Shown: positions 1 to 7,847, counted from the stretch's first letter. The stretch is DNA of 64,000 nt from Coliplasma sp045538555 (GCA_045538555.1 JAZSRP010000049.1:1-64000); one strand, 5' to 3'. Made by a program: numbers and translations. The notes: generated by a model not told the origin, from the letters alone.

Positions 1-396
1 GGCAGAGATAATATTTATATCTTCGGTCACACCGCACAGGAGGTTGAGGAGCTCTGGCGCAAGGGCTATGCATCCTCATATTATTACAACCGCAACGAGA
101 CGCTCAAAGGAGCTATCGATTACCTTCAGACCGGATTTAACGGCAGATCCTTTGCGGATATTGCCAACTATCTGCTGTTCTCATTTGGCGTGTCCGATCC
201 ATTCATGTGCCTTGCGGATTATGATTTCTATGCAGATGCAAGACGCAGGATGATGGCAGACTACGCAGACAGAGAAAAATGGAACCGTATGTCACTGACC
301 AATATTGCCGGAGCGGGATTCTTTGCCGCAGACCGCAGTATCAGAGACTATGCGGATAACATCTGGCACATCAAGCCGGTTGATTCTGACAAATGA
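1..396 (+). CDS. glgP: Glycogen/maltodextrin phosphorylase, C-terminal end (partial)
   Basis: The reading frame is open from the first base and ends at TGA 394-396, so only about the last 131 residues are present. The visible text (IYIFGHTAQEVEEL near the start, then SDPFMCLADYDFYADAR, and WNRMSLTNIAGAGFFAADR near the end) is the highly conserved C-terminal domain of GT35 alpha-glucan phosphorylases. These PLP enzymes release glucose-1-phosphate from glycogen or maltodextrin in the cytoplasm. The PLP lysine lies upstream of the window edge. The stop overlaps the start of the following amylase gene (ATGA), implying translational coupling and a shared role in alpha-glucan breakdown. The substrate, glycogen or maltodextrin, cannot be told from this fragment. 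Confidence 0.93.
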   Translation, partial: GRDNIYIFGHTAQEVEELWRKGYASSYYYNRNETLKGAIDYLQTGFNGRSFADIANYLLFSFGVSDPFMCLADYDFYADARRRMMADYADREKWNRMSLTNIAGAGFFAADRSIRDYADNIWHIKPVDSDK

Positions 397-2237
397 CGGC
401 AGAGCTTTTTGCTTCTGCCCAAGGCACCCCGCAGGGATGCTTTGCCTTTCCTCTCGGCGCAGAGGTGACGCTGTCTCTTTGTGTGACGGAGACAGAGTCA
501 AAGGCAGACAAATGCTGGGTTTATCTGGGAAATGATGCACAGGTGCTTCTTGAAAAAGAAGTGCCTGTGTCGTCGTGCAAAAATGGGTTTTGTTGTTATT
601 ATAATATAAAAAAGGAAGATATTGCCGGAAAAGACGGTTTGTTTTTCTTTCATTTTGAGTTTTTGCAGGACGGAAAAAGATATTATACCGCTGTTTCCGA
701 CAAGGGATACTACCTGTCAGACAGATTTGTGAACGAGGAACAGATATTGATATATGACGAGCAATACAGCGGTCCCGAGTGGCTGGTGGGCGGCGTCATG
801 TACCAGATATTTCCGGACAGGTTTGCAAAAAGCGGAGCAGAGTGCCGCCGCGAGGACGCTGTGTACGATGAGGATTGGGATCACGGCATTCCCGAGTATC
901 CGCAGGTTGCGGGGGAGGCGTTTGCCAACAATACTCATTTTGGCGGGAATTTTGAGGGAATTATTTCAAAATTGGATTACCTCAAAAAGCTTGGCATCAC
1001 CTGCATTTATCTAAACCCCATATTTGACGCATTTTCCAACCACAAGTACGACACGGGAGACTTTCTCACCGTGGACAAGACGTTTGGCGGCGATGAGGGA
1101 CTGAAAAAACTGATTTCGGCCGCCCACAAAAAAGGAATGAGAGTTGTTCTGGACGGTGTATTCAATCACGTCGGGGACGACAGTATATATTTTAACAAAT
1201 ACGGAAAGTATCCGTCTGTCGGTGCGTTTCAGTCAAAGGAATCACCCTATTACGGATGGTTCACATTCAAGGAGTATCCTGACGAGTACGATAGCTGGTG
1301 GGGCATAAAAAATCTTCCCAGAGTAGTGCGCTGCAGTGAGTACAAGAATTTTGTGACTGAGAAAGTCATCCCAAAATACATGAAAATGGGTGTTGACGGA
1401 TGGCGGCTTGACGTGGCAGACGAGCTTGAGAGCGACTTTTTGGAGGGTATATGCGCTTCTGCAAAAGCTCAAAAACCGGATGCGCTGGTTATCGGTGAGG
1501 TGTGGGAGGATGCCTCCTGCAAGATTGCCTACGGTGAGCGCAAAGCGTATCTTCGTGGCAGACAGCTTGACGGAGTGACCAATTATCCCTTCAGAAACGC
1601 AGTGCTTGGGTTTGTCAAGGACGGACAGGCGGAGTTGCTGGTCAATACCGTAAAAGCACTTTACAAGCATTATCCCCCCCACAAACTGGAATGTATGATG
1701 AACTTTTTGGGTTCTCACGATACGGAGCGTGTTGCAACGGTACTGGGAGGCGATCCCGATTATGGTGAGCCAAACGGAGCGCTTGCGGTCAAACGCATGA
1801 CTGCGGATCAGCGTGCTGTTGCGCTTGAAAAGCTCAAAAATGCATATATGATTCTTGCTTTCCTTCCGGGAGTTCCCTGCATATATTATGGTGATGAGAT
1901 AGGTCTTGAGGGGTATCATGACCCCTTCAATCGCAGGCCTTTTCCCACAAGGGGCTTTTCCGACCCGTTGACAGAGTTTTTTGGAAAAATAAACGATATC
2001 CGAAAATCAGAGCAGCTCTTTACGGCACGCTGTCTGACGGCGGTTTCTGAGCAAAACGGGACAGTGCGGATTCAACGTACCGACGGAAAAAGAACATTGC
2101 TGCTTCTTTCCAACATGTCTGATGAAAAATACCGAACAGAGCTTGACCTCCCTGCTCGCGATCTCTTGACCGGCAAGGTTTGGAGCGGTTTTGCCGCCGT
2201 TAGGGCAGGTGAAACGATGCTTCTTGTTCAGGAGTAA
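393..2237 (+). CDS. GH13 alpha-amylase family protein, neopullulanase/cyclomaltodextrinase type
   Basis: A 614-residue cytoplasmic GH13 enzyme with no signal peptide. An N-terminal beta-rich domain of about 120 residues precedes the barrel, as in neopullulanase and maltogenic amylase. The four GH13 regions are visible: VVLDGVFNHVG (about 251-261), GWRLDVADE with nucleophile Asp340, VIGEVWED with acid/base Glu369, and FLGSHDTER with Asp443. MYQIFPDRF near 136 is typical of this subfamily. It probably hydrolyses cyclodextrins, pullulan or maltodextrins to short maltooligosaccharides. The ATG at 393 overlaps the phosphorylase stop and there is no better internal start. Exact specificity (GH13_20 or a neighbouring subfamily) is inference. 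Confidence 0.9.
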   Translation: MTAELFASAQGTPQGCFAFPLGAEVTLSLCVTETESKADKCWVYLGNDAQVLLEKEVPVSSCKNGFCCYYNIKKEDIAGKDGLFFFHFEFLQDGKRYYTAVSDKGYYLSDRFVNEEQILIYDEQYSGPEWLVGGVMYQIFPDRFAKSGAECRREDAVYDEDWDHGIPEYPQVAGEAFANNTHFGGNFEGIISKLDYLKKLGITCIYLNPIFDAFSNHKYDTGDFLTVDKTFGGDEGLKKLISAAHKKGMRVVLDGVFNHVGDDSIYFNKYGKYPSVGAFQSKESPYYGWFTFKEYPDEYDSWWGIKNLPRVVRCSEYKNFVTEKVIPKYMKMGVDGWRLDVADELESDFLEGICASAKAQKPDALVIGEVWEDASCKIAYGERKAYLRGRQLDGVTNYPFRNAVLGFVKDGQAELLVNTVKALYKHYPPHKLECMMNFLGSHDTERVATVLGGDPDYGEPNGALAVKRMTADQRAVALEKLKNAYMILAFLPGVPCIYYGDEIGLEGYHDPFNRRPFPTRGFSDPLTEFFGKINDIRKSEQLFTARCLTAVSEQNGTVRIQRTDGKRTLLLLSNMSDEKYRTELDLPARDLLTGKVWSGFAAVRAGETMLLVQE

Positions 2238-2247
2238 AAGTATTGAT

Positions 2248-3009
2248 ATGACAGATTTTGCAAAAAAAATATCCCTGGATGCAAAAGCACTGGGACTAAA
2301 AGACGGAGATGCGGTTTTGGTTCATTCATCGCTCAAATCCTTGGGAGAGGGCGTTGCACCACTTGACGTGATTGACGGGCTGGTGGATGCGGTGGGCCGT
2401 GGAGGAACCGTGGTTTTTCCCGCTTTGAGTTATCTAAACTGCAATAAAGAAAACCCGTTTTTTGATTATTTTGAAACAAAATCAAATATCGGAGCAATTC
2501 CGGAGTATTTTCGCACCTCCTACAATGGCGTTTTGCGTAGTATAAATCCCACTCATTCCTGCTGTGCCTGTGGAGCAAATGCGGATTATATCGTTTCCGG
2601 TCACAAATGTGATGTGACCCCTTGCGGAAATAATTCGCCTTTCAAGCGTCTGGCGATGCTGGATGGGAAAATTTTGTTTATCGGCTGTGGGATGAAGCCA
2701 AACACCTCAATGCATGCTGTTGAGGAGCTGGTGGTCCCTTGCTATTTGTTTGGCGACGACGTGGAATATACTGTCAGAGACAAGGACGGTGTAGAGTCAA
2801 GAGCTGTGTGCCGTTCCCACAAATTCAAGGGTGTGACGCAGAGATATGATCGCCTTGCCGATATTTTGGCGGGTGATGAGCTTTTGACCGGAAAAATCCT
2901 GTCTGCGGATTGCCACGTGGTACAGGCAGGAGCAATGTGGAAAAAAGCAGAAGAAAAGCTGAGGCAGGATCCCCTTTATTTTATTGATAAGGTAGATGAT
3001 TTAATGTGA
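2248..3009 (+). CDS. AAC(3)-family (YokD-like) acetyltransferase-fold protein
   Basis: 253 residues. The N-terminal part (DAVLVHSSLKSLG, then GLVDAVGRGGTVVFPALSY) and the central HSCCACGANADYIVSGH and GCGMKPNTSMHAVEE segments match the aminoglycoside N3-acetyltransferase/YokD family, which transfers acetyl from acetyl-CoA to an amine. The ATG at 2248 is chosen because AGGAG at 2230-2234 precedes it; a longer frame opens at 2191 inside the amylase but has no ribosome site. It sits between an amylase and a sugar-kinase-like gene and overlaps the latter. A housekeeping acetylation of an amino sugar or other small amine is therefore as likely as drug modification. The true substrate is unknown. 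Confidence 0.8.
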   Translation: MTDFAKKISLDAKALGLKDGDAVLVHSSLKSLGEGVAPLDVIDGLVDAVGRGGTVVFPALSYLNCNKENPFFDYFETKSNIGAIPEYFRTSYNGVLRSINPTHSCCACGANADYIVSGHKCDVTPCGNNSPFKRLAMLDGKILFIGCGMKPNTSMHAVEELVVPCYLFGDDVEYTVRDKDGVESRAVCRSHKFKGVTQRYDRLADILAGDELLTGKILSADCHVVQAGAMWKKAEEKLRQDPLYFIDKVDDLM

Positions 3010-4148
3010 ACAACCAACAGTTAGTCAATGTTTTTGAGGAAATAATAAAAGTATTTTCTCTCAAAGGAACCCTTGTGGGATTTCATACAATAAAAGCGGG
3101 AAACATCAACGATACTTATTGTATCACCACGGATGATGACGGTGCTGAGAAACAGTATATCGTACAGCGTGTGAACCACAAGGTGTTTTCGGACCCCGAG
3201 CGTATAGCCAACAACGTGTGTCTGGTGACCCGCCATATCGAGAACAAACTGCGTGAGAGCGGAGTCGCTGACGTGCGCCGCAGAGTTGTGAGATATTATC
3301 AGATGGCAGACGGAAGCTTTTATTACGTCACTGCAGACGGATGCTATTGGCGTGTTCTTTCGTACGTGTTCAATTCCATCAACCACAGCCAACCCACCCG
3401 CCAGATACTCAAATCAACGGGCGAGGCGTTTGGTGCATTTCAACGTCAGCTGTCGGATTTCCCCGCAGAGATGCTTTATGAGACCATCAGCGGTTTCCAT
3501 GATACGGAAAAAAGATTTTCGGACCTGTTTGCCGCTGCAAAAGCAGATGTTGCCGGCAGATTGGATGAGGTGCGTGAAGAGCTGGAATATCTCATGAGCA
3601 TGAAGCCCTATATCTCATTGTTCCGTGAGAAGAGCGAGAGGGGAGAGATACCTCTGCGTGTGGTTCACAACGATACAAAATGCAACAACGTTATGTTTGA
3701 CAACGTAACAGGTGAGCCCCTGGCGGTGATCGACCTTGATACGGTAATGCCGGGCTATGTTGGCTATGATTTTGGCGATGCAGTGCGCTTTGCTGCCAAT
3801 ACGGCCGCGGAGGATGAAAAGGATCTGTCAAAGGTTTCGTTGGATATGGATCTTTATGATGCGTTTGCCGAGGGTTTTGTGCCTCAGGTACAGGGCATGA
3901 TCACCGAGGAGGAGGTTCGTACTCTTCCGGACGGAGTTCTGATCATCACACTTGAGCTTGCGGCAAGATTTTTGACGGATTATCTAAACGGCGATGTGTA
4001 TTTCAAATGCAAAAAAGAACATCACAACCTGCTTCGAACAAGAGCGCAGGTATGTCTTGCAAAAGATGTTTTCAAAAAAATGCCTCAGATGCGGGAACAT
4101 TTGAAGTTAATAATTGACCGTATTGCAGAAAAAAAGGCAGAAAAATAA
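3006..4148 (+). CDS. APH-fold phosphotransferase, NahK-like sugar 1-kinase candidate
   Basis: 380 residues with the aminoglycoside phosphotransferase/choline kinase fold. The catalytic loop reads RVVHNDTKCNNVMFD (Asp as base, Asn for Mg2+). The metal loop is LAVIDLDTVMPGYVGYDFGD. The phrasing HNDTKxNN...IDLDTVMPG and the N-terminal GNINDTYCI resemble bifidobacterial N-acetylhexosamine 1-kinase (NahK) and its uncharacterised clostridial relatives more than resistance enzymes. Start is GTG 3006, overlapping the preceding TGA by 2 nt (GTGA). If NahK-like, it would phosphorylate the anomeric carbon of a hexosamine. Place in the operon fits carbohydrate use, but the substrate is inference. Confidence 0.78.
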   Translation: MNNQQLVNVFEEIIKVFSLKGTLVGFHTIKAGNINDTYCITTDDDGAEKQYIVQRVNHKVFSDPERIANNVCLVTRHIENKLRESGVADVRRRVVRYYQMADGSFYYVTADGCYWRVLSYVFNSINHSQPTRQILKSTGEAFGAFQRQLSDFPAEMLYETISGFHDTEKRFSDLFAAAKADVAGRLDEVREELEYLMSMKPYISLFREKSERGEIPLRVVHNDTKCNNVMFDNVTGEPLAVIDLDTVMPGYVGYDFGDAVRFAANTAAEDEKDLSKVSLDMDLYDAFAEGFVPQVQGMITEEEVRTLPDGVLIITLELAARFLTDYLNGDVYFKCKKEHHNLLRTRAQVCLAKDVFKKMPQMREHLKLIIDRIAEKKAEK

Positions 4149-4178
4149 CAAAAATTTATTGAATTTTTGCAAAAAAAC

Positions 4179-4206
4179 TTGACAAAAGCGACAAATTGTG
4201 TATAAT
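4179..4206 (+). promoter_or_regulatory. Sigma-A promoter inside the apparent start of the sigma factor gene
   Basis: TTGACA (4179-4184), 16 nt spacer, TATAAT (4201-4206). Transcription would start near 4213, downstream of the first in-frame ATG at 4205. This argues for a later start codon in the sigma factor gene. A small hairpin (GACGC-TCG-GCGTC, about 4228-4240) lies in the resulting leader. Confidence 0.75.
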
Positions 4207-4312
4207 GGATAGACAGAAACGAAACGGACGCTCGGCGTCAATCGAACATGTTGATGCATCAGAGCCGTCCTCTGCAAGTGCTTCAAAAACAGACCGTAGC
4301 GAGGAACGCCTG

Positions 4313-4837
4313 GTGGCGTCTGCCCGCAGCGGCGATCAACGGGCGTTTGAACAATTGGCCGAGAATTATCGGCGTATTCTGGAGTGGCACGTGAGCTGTA
4401 TAGGCGTGCCGGAGTCTCATCGTGATGACTTGCTCCAGGAGGGATTGATGGGATTGCTCAAGGCAATCCGGAGTTATGACGGAAGATCGTCATCCTTTGC
4501 AACGTTTGCTTCTCTTTGTGTACGGAACAGCATTATCAGTGCCGTCAGAAAATACAACAAACAGACCTGCAAAACCGTGTTTCTCCCTGATGATGGGGAG
4601 CAGTATGAAACCGTCCCCTCAGCAGAGGAGACAATCATAGACGGTGAGCGTGTCAGGATACTTTATGACAAGGTGTATACGGCACTGTCTGCATATGAGC
4701 AGACGGTGTTTGAGATGTATTTGTCCGATCTGTCTCATGACAGTATCGCATTTGCCACCGGCAAGAGCGTAAAAAGTACCGTCAACGCTATTTACAGGAT
4801 CCGCAAGAAGCTCAGGAAAATCGTCGGCACCCCGTAA
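4313..4837 (+). CDS. Sigma-70 family RNA polymerase sigma factor (small, SigH/ECF-like)
   Basis: From GTG 4313 the product is 174 residues. Region 2 reads ARSGDQRAFEQLAENYRRIL, DLLQEGLMGLLKAIRSYD and FATFASLCVRNSIISAVRKYNK, the core-binding and -10 recognition helices. Region 4 is at the C-terminus (LSAYEQTVFEMYLSDLSHDSIA..., then KSVKSTVNAIYRIRKKLRKI), a helix-turn-helix for the -35. The GTG is preceded by GAGGAA 6 nt upstream. The frame is open further upstream to ATG 4205, adding 36 residues of Ser/Ala-rich sequence, but that ATG lies within the -10 box and has no ribosome site. No anti-sigma gene is adjacent. Resemblance is to SigH-like small sigma factors; the regulon is unknown. Confidence 0.82.
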   Translation: MASARSGDQRAFEQLAENYRRILEWHVSCIGVPESHRDDLLQEGLMGLLKAIRSYDGRSSSFATFASLCVRNSIISAVRKYNKQTCKTVFLPDDGEQYETVPSAEETIIDGERVRILYDKVYTALSAYEQTVFEMYLSDLSHDSIAFATGKSVKSTVNAIYRIRKKLRKIVGTP

Positions 4838-4904
4838 CGTGCACCCCAAAAAGTAAAAGCCCCGCAAGGGTGAATAAAAACAACCACATTCAAGGAGAAA
4901 GCAA

Positions 4905-5180
4905 ATGTACGAAGACAAGACACTTACCTGCAAAGACTGCGGTAACGAGTTCGTGTTCACCGCAGGTGAGCAGGAGTTCTATGCAGAGAGAGGCTTCCAG
5001 AACGAGCCCCAGAGATGCAAGGCATGCAGAGATGCAAGAAAACAAGCATCCAGAACTGCAAAGGAGACCTTTACCACTGTTTGTGCAGAGTGCGGCAAAG
5101 AGGCAAGAGTTCCTTTTCAGCCCTCCGATGACAGACCTGTATACTGCAGCGAGTGCTTTGCAAAGAAAAGAAATCAGTAA
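4905..5180 (+). CDS. Small zinc-ribbon protein with four CxxC knuckles
   Basis: 91 residues. Four CxxC pairs (Cys9-Cys12, CKAC near 38-41, CAEC near 61-64, CSEC near 82-85) form two probable zinc ribbons, matching the 'CxxC-x17-CxxC' zinc-ribbon family common in clostridia. The first ribbon is followed by the typical EQEFYAERGF text. Function is not known; such proteins are suspected to bind RNA or ribosomes. AAGGAGA 11 nt upstream supports the ATG. It ends 36 nt before a strong terminator, so it forms a single-gene or sigma-linked unit. Confidence 0.85.
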   Translation: MYEDKTLTCKDCGNEFVFTAGEQEFYAERGFQNEPQRCKACRDARKQASRTAKETFTTVCAECGKEARVPFQPSDDRPVYCSECFAKKRNQ

Positions 5181-5215
5181 TTTTTGATTATTGATCCGGC
5201 TTTTTGCAGATCAAG

Positions 5216-5244
5216 AGAGACCGACAGATGTCGGTCTCTTTTTG
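5216..5244 (+). terminator. Rho-independent terminator after the zinc-ribbon gene
   Basis: AGAGACCGA / TCGGTCTCT 9-bp perfect stem with a 6-nt loop, then TTTTTG. Confidence 0.9.
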
Positions 5245-5295
5245 AATGCTTTTTTAGAAAAAGACAAAAAACTCAAATAATATTGAAAAAATGTA

Positions 5296-5324
5296 TTGAC
5301 AAATACCCCGAGGGGGTATATAAG
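5296..5324 (+). promoter_or_regulatory. Promoter with embedded CsoR-type operator
   Basis: TTGACA (5296-5301), 17 nt, TATAAG (5319-5324). The spacer holds a perfect inverted repeat, ATACCCC-GAG-GGGGTAT (5303-5319), the kind of C/G-tract palindrome bound by CsoR/CstR/FrmR-family tetramers. Repressor bound here would block RNA polymerase directly, so the csoR gene and the genes behind it are expected to be autoregulated. Confidence 0.85.
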
Positions 5325-5362
5325 TATATTGAAAGCAAAAGTCGAAAAAAGGGGGAGACAAA

Positions 5363-5674
5363 ATGTCAAACCAACAAAAAATCGAGTGCAAGTGCCGTCA
5401 GCAGTCCGGTCCTCGGGATGCAGAGCTTAAAAAAACACTGTCAAACCGAATCAGCCGGATCAGCGGACAGCTGGGTGGTGTTGCAAAAATGATTGAGGAG
5501 GATAGGTGCTGTACTGAGATCCTCACTCAGATCGCCGCTATTGAAAACGCACTTTCCGGTGTGGGCAAGATATTGTTGGATGAACATATCAGCACCTGTG
5601 TTGCGTCAGAGGTTGCAAAAGGCAATACCGATGCGGTGAACAAAACACTGGAGTTGATGAAAAAGCTTGGCTGA
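5363..5674 (+). CDS. csoR: CsoR-family (DUF156) metal/sulfur-sensing repressor
   Basis: 103-residue all-helical repressor. The family core RISRISGQLGGVAKMIEEDR is followed by Cys50, His75 and Cys79. The spacings (25 and 4) match the Cys-His-Cys copper site of CsoR. The same Cys50/Cys79 pair corresponds to the persulfide-sensing pair of CstR, where the His is not conserved. An extra Cys49 and an N-terminal CKC (9-11) could add ligands. GGGGGAGACAAA precedes the ATG. It is followed after 26 nt by an ATPase gene of Fe-S assembly type with no promoter between, so its own operator probably controls that pair. The inducer (Cu(I), persulfide or other) is not resolvable from sequence. Confidence 0.88.
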   Translation: MSNQQKIECKCRQQSGPRDAELKKTLSNRISRISGQLGGVAKMIEEDRCCTEILTQIAAIENALSGVGKILLDEHISTCVASEVAKGNTDAVNKTLELMKKLG

Positions 5675-5700
5675 CCAAGAGCCGAAAAAGAGGTGAAAAT

Positions 5701-6429
5701 ATGCTTGATATAAAAAATCTTTCGTTTTCTGCAACAGAAGACGGTGTACGCAAGGATATACTGAAAAATATTGACCTTACTGTAAAGGACGGAACCTTTT
5801 TGGTTTTGACCGGCCCCAACGGCGGCGGAAAAACTACTCTTGCAAAAACAATCATGGGCATCAATACACCCACGGGAGGCAGTATAGCACTTGACGGAGT
5901 TGATATCACGGAAATGACGGTGACCGACCGTGCAAAGCTGGGTATCAGCTTTGGTTTTCAGCACCCCGCAAGGTTTACGGGAATGCGTGTCATTGATCTT
6001 CTCAAACTGGCATCCGGCAGGGAAGGCCTGTCGCGCCACGAGTGCTGTTCGTATCTCAACAAGGTTGGTCTATGCGCAGCTGATTATGTTGACAGAGAGG
6101 TGGATACGTCGCTGTCAGGCGGTGAGGTAAAAAGAATTGAGATCGCCACCGTGCTTGCCCGCAACAGCAAGTTGATGATATTTGACGAGCCGGAGGCAGG
6201 TATTGACCTGTGGTCTTTTGCCAAGCTTACAGAAACGTTTGGCGACCTGCACCGCAGCTCCGATGCCACCATAATCATAATTTCGCATCAGGAACGCATC
6301 ATTGCTCTTGCAGATGAAATTGCGGTTGTGTCGGAGGGAATTATCAAACAGCACGGCACACGTGATCAGATAATGCCGGGTATTCTCAACACTGTCGGCG
6401 GATGCCAATATATGCGGAAAGGAGAATGA
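5701..6429 (+). CDS. sufC: SufC/SmsC-type ABC ATPase for Fe-S cluster assembly
   Basis: 242 residues, close to SufC length (about 250). Walker A GPNGGGKTT (38-46), ABC signature LSGGEVKRIEIA, and Walker B LMIFDEPEAGID with the SufC-style Glu-Ala-Gly-Ile-Asp, then ISHQERI with the switch His. SufC-type ATPases are soluble and act with SufB/SufD on a scaffold for Fe-S clusters; no membrane gene is nearby. AGAGGTG sits 8 nt before the ATG. The stop overlaps the following SufB/D-like gene's ribosome-site region. With only one SufB/D partner and no SufS/SufU, the pair matches the two-gene minimal 'SMS' (SUF-like minimal system) arrangement. Confidence 0.85.
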   Translation: MLDIKNLSFSATEDGVRKDILKNIDLTVKDGTFLVLTGPNGGGKTTLAKTIMGINTPTGGSIALDGVDITEMTVTDRAKLGISFGFQHPARFTGMRVIDLLKLASGREGLSRHECCSYLNKVGLCAADYVDREVDTSLSGGEVKRIEIATVLARNSKLMIFDEPEAGIDLWSFAKLTETFGDLHRSSDATIIIISHQERIIALADEIAVVSEGIIKQHGTRDQIMPGILNTVGGCQYMRKGE

Positions 6430-6431
6430 CA

Positions 6432-7349
6432 ATGGAAAAGCTGGACCTCAGTTTGCTCAAGGAAATTGCACAGATCGACGGGCTCCCCAAAGGCGCATAC
6501 AATATTCGAAAAAACGGTGTTTCCGAGGGCAGATTTTCCACAAAAAATGTGTCAATTGAGTCAAAAACCGACAAGCCGGGTATTGACATCCGCATAAAAA
6601 GCGGAACAAGAAATGAAGAGATTCATATTCCTGTTATTCTCACTCAAACCGATTACAGAGAGACGGTGTATAACGACTTTTTTGTCGGAGATAACTGCGA
6701 TATAACAGTAATTGCCGGCTGCGGGATCCACAATACCGGCTGCGGTGAGACACGGCACGACGGTATTCATACTTTTTATATCGGAAAAAATTCCATGGTA
6801 CGTTACGTAGAGCGTCACTACGGCTCCGGCGAGGGCGCGGGTGAGAGAGTGATGAACCCGCAAACGGTTGTTTATGTGGGTGAGGGCTCAACTATACAGA
6901 TGGATACAACACAGATCAAGGGTGTGGATTCTACCGAGCGAGATACAAAGATATATGTATCAAAGGATGGATCTGCAGTTGTCAACGAAAAGCTCATGAC
7001 TCATGGCAGCCAAAAGGCGCTTTCGGATATGCTTTTGTCTCTTGAGGGAGAGAACGCCAACGGCAGAATAATCTCGCGCTCTGTGGCAAAGGATGACTCA
7101 AAGCAGGTGTTCAATCCTCGCATTACGGGAAAATCCAATTGCTTTGGACACGTCAGGTGTGATTCTATACTGATGGACAATGCAGTCATCAGCTCTGTCC
7201 CTGCCATTTCTGCAGAGCACACAGAGGCACAGCTTATACATGAGGCGGCAATAGGCAGGATAGCAGGAGACCAGCTGATGAAGCTGATGACGCTGGGACT
7301 GTCCGAGGAGGAAGCCGAGGAAAAAATTCTTGAAGGATTTCTGCGCTGA
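6432..7349 (+). CDS. SufB/SufD-family protein (SmsB-like scaffold)
   Basis: 305 residues, much shorter than SufB (about 470). The beta-helix core is visible: DNCDITVIAGCGIHNTG, TFYIGKNSMVRYVERHYG, VYVGEGSTIQMDTTQIKGV, then the C-terminal ISAEHTEAQLIHEAAIGRIA and GLSEEEAEEKILEGFL typical of SufB/D. Cysteines at GCGIHNTGCGE could bind metal. Start is ATG 6432 because AAAGGAG (6417-6423) is ideally spaced; ATG 6426 overlaps the sufC stop and is less well placed. It probably forms the scaffold with the upstream ATPase. Partner cysteine desulfurase is not in the window. Confidence 0.83.
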   Translation: MEKLDLSLLKEIAQIDGLPKGAYNIRKNGVSEGRFSTKNVSIESKTDKPGIDIRIKSGTRNEEIHIPVILTQTDYRETVYNDFFVGDNCDITVIAGCGIHNTGCGETRHDGIHTFYIGKNSMVRYVERHYGSGEGAGERVMNPQTVVYVGEGSTIQMDTTQIKGVDSTERDTKIYVSKDGSAVVNEKLMTHGSQKALSDMLLSLEGENANGRIISRSVAKDDSKQVFNPRITGKSNCFGHVRCDSILMDNAVISSVPAISAEHTEAQLIHEAAIGRIAGDQLMKLMTLGLSEEEAEEKILEGFLR

Positions 7350-7378
7350 AAAAAAGTATAGAGCAAAAATGTTTTTCA

Positions 7379-7417
7379 AAACCGACAGGAAAAGAAAAGA
7401 CCTGTCGGTTTTTTTTG
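7379..7417 (+). terminator. Terminator of the csoR-sufC-sufB/D unit
   Basis: ACCGACAGG / CCTGTCGGT stem flanked by AA/TT pairs with an 11-nt A-rich loop, then eight T. Confidence 0.92.
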
Positions 7418-7425
7418 TCATATTG

Positions 7426-7454
7426 TTGACATTGATAAGAAAGAGTGATATAAT
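7426..7454 (+). promoter_or_regulatory. Promoter of the ATP synthase operon
   Basis: Exact consensus: TTGACA (7426-7431), 17 nt, TATAAT (7449-7454), just after the preceding terminator and 75 nt before the first atp gene. No further promoter is evident in the operon. Confidence 0.88.
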
Positions 7455-7528
7455 TCATCAATAAAAAATTATACTGCCCAAGAGTTTTTAATTTTTGGTC
7501 AGGGATGAAAAAATATGGAGAGATTTCA

Positions 7529-7843
7529 ATGGAAAACGCCTTTGTGGGCGGTGCGCTTGCGTTTGCCGCAGGAGCGGTAATTGCGGTGTCAAACTATCTC
7601 ATCACCCAAAAGATTCTCAAATCAAAAAACGGGTCCCTGGGAGCCGTTTCTATCATAAGACAGACTGTCAATATCGGATATTTTGTTTTGCTTTATTTTT
7701 TGGCAGAATATCTTCCGTGGGATACTTTTCCGCTGCTTATAGGCGGTGCGCTGGGTATCACTTTACCCATGCTGATACTTACACCCATGCTGATGAAAAA
7801 AGCACAGTCCGCAAACCGGTCCGAAAAAGATAGAGAGGAGTGA
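7529..7843 (+). CDS. AtpI-like membrane protein, first gene of the atp operon
   Basis: 104 residues with about three hydrophobic segments (roughly 5-25, 48-65, 70-92) and a charged C-terminus (KKAQSANRSEKDREE). Position directly ahead of subunit a and the small hydrophobic character match AtpI (subunit I), which assists c-ring assembly or Mg2+ supply but is poorly conserved. ATG 7529 is preferred: GGAGAG lies 8 nt upstream, whereas ATG 7505 eight codons earlier has only weak pairing. Stop is 4 nt before atpB. Confidence 0.65.
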   Translation: MENAFVGGALAFAAGAVIAVSNYLITQKILKSKNGSLGAVSIIRQTVNIGYFVLLYFLAEYLPWDTFPLLIGGALGITLPMLILTPMLMKKAQSANRSEKDREE

Positions 7844-7847
7844 CACA

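Noticed and set aside
2248..4148. Aminoglycoside resistance island
   Set aside because: Both folds are typical of housekeeping relatives, codon use matches neighbours, genes overlap a glucan operon and no mobile element is present.
5701..7349. ABC importer with periplasmic protein
   Set aside because: The ATPase has SufC-type signature, its partner is a soluble SufB/D beta-helix protein, and no permease is nearby.
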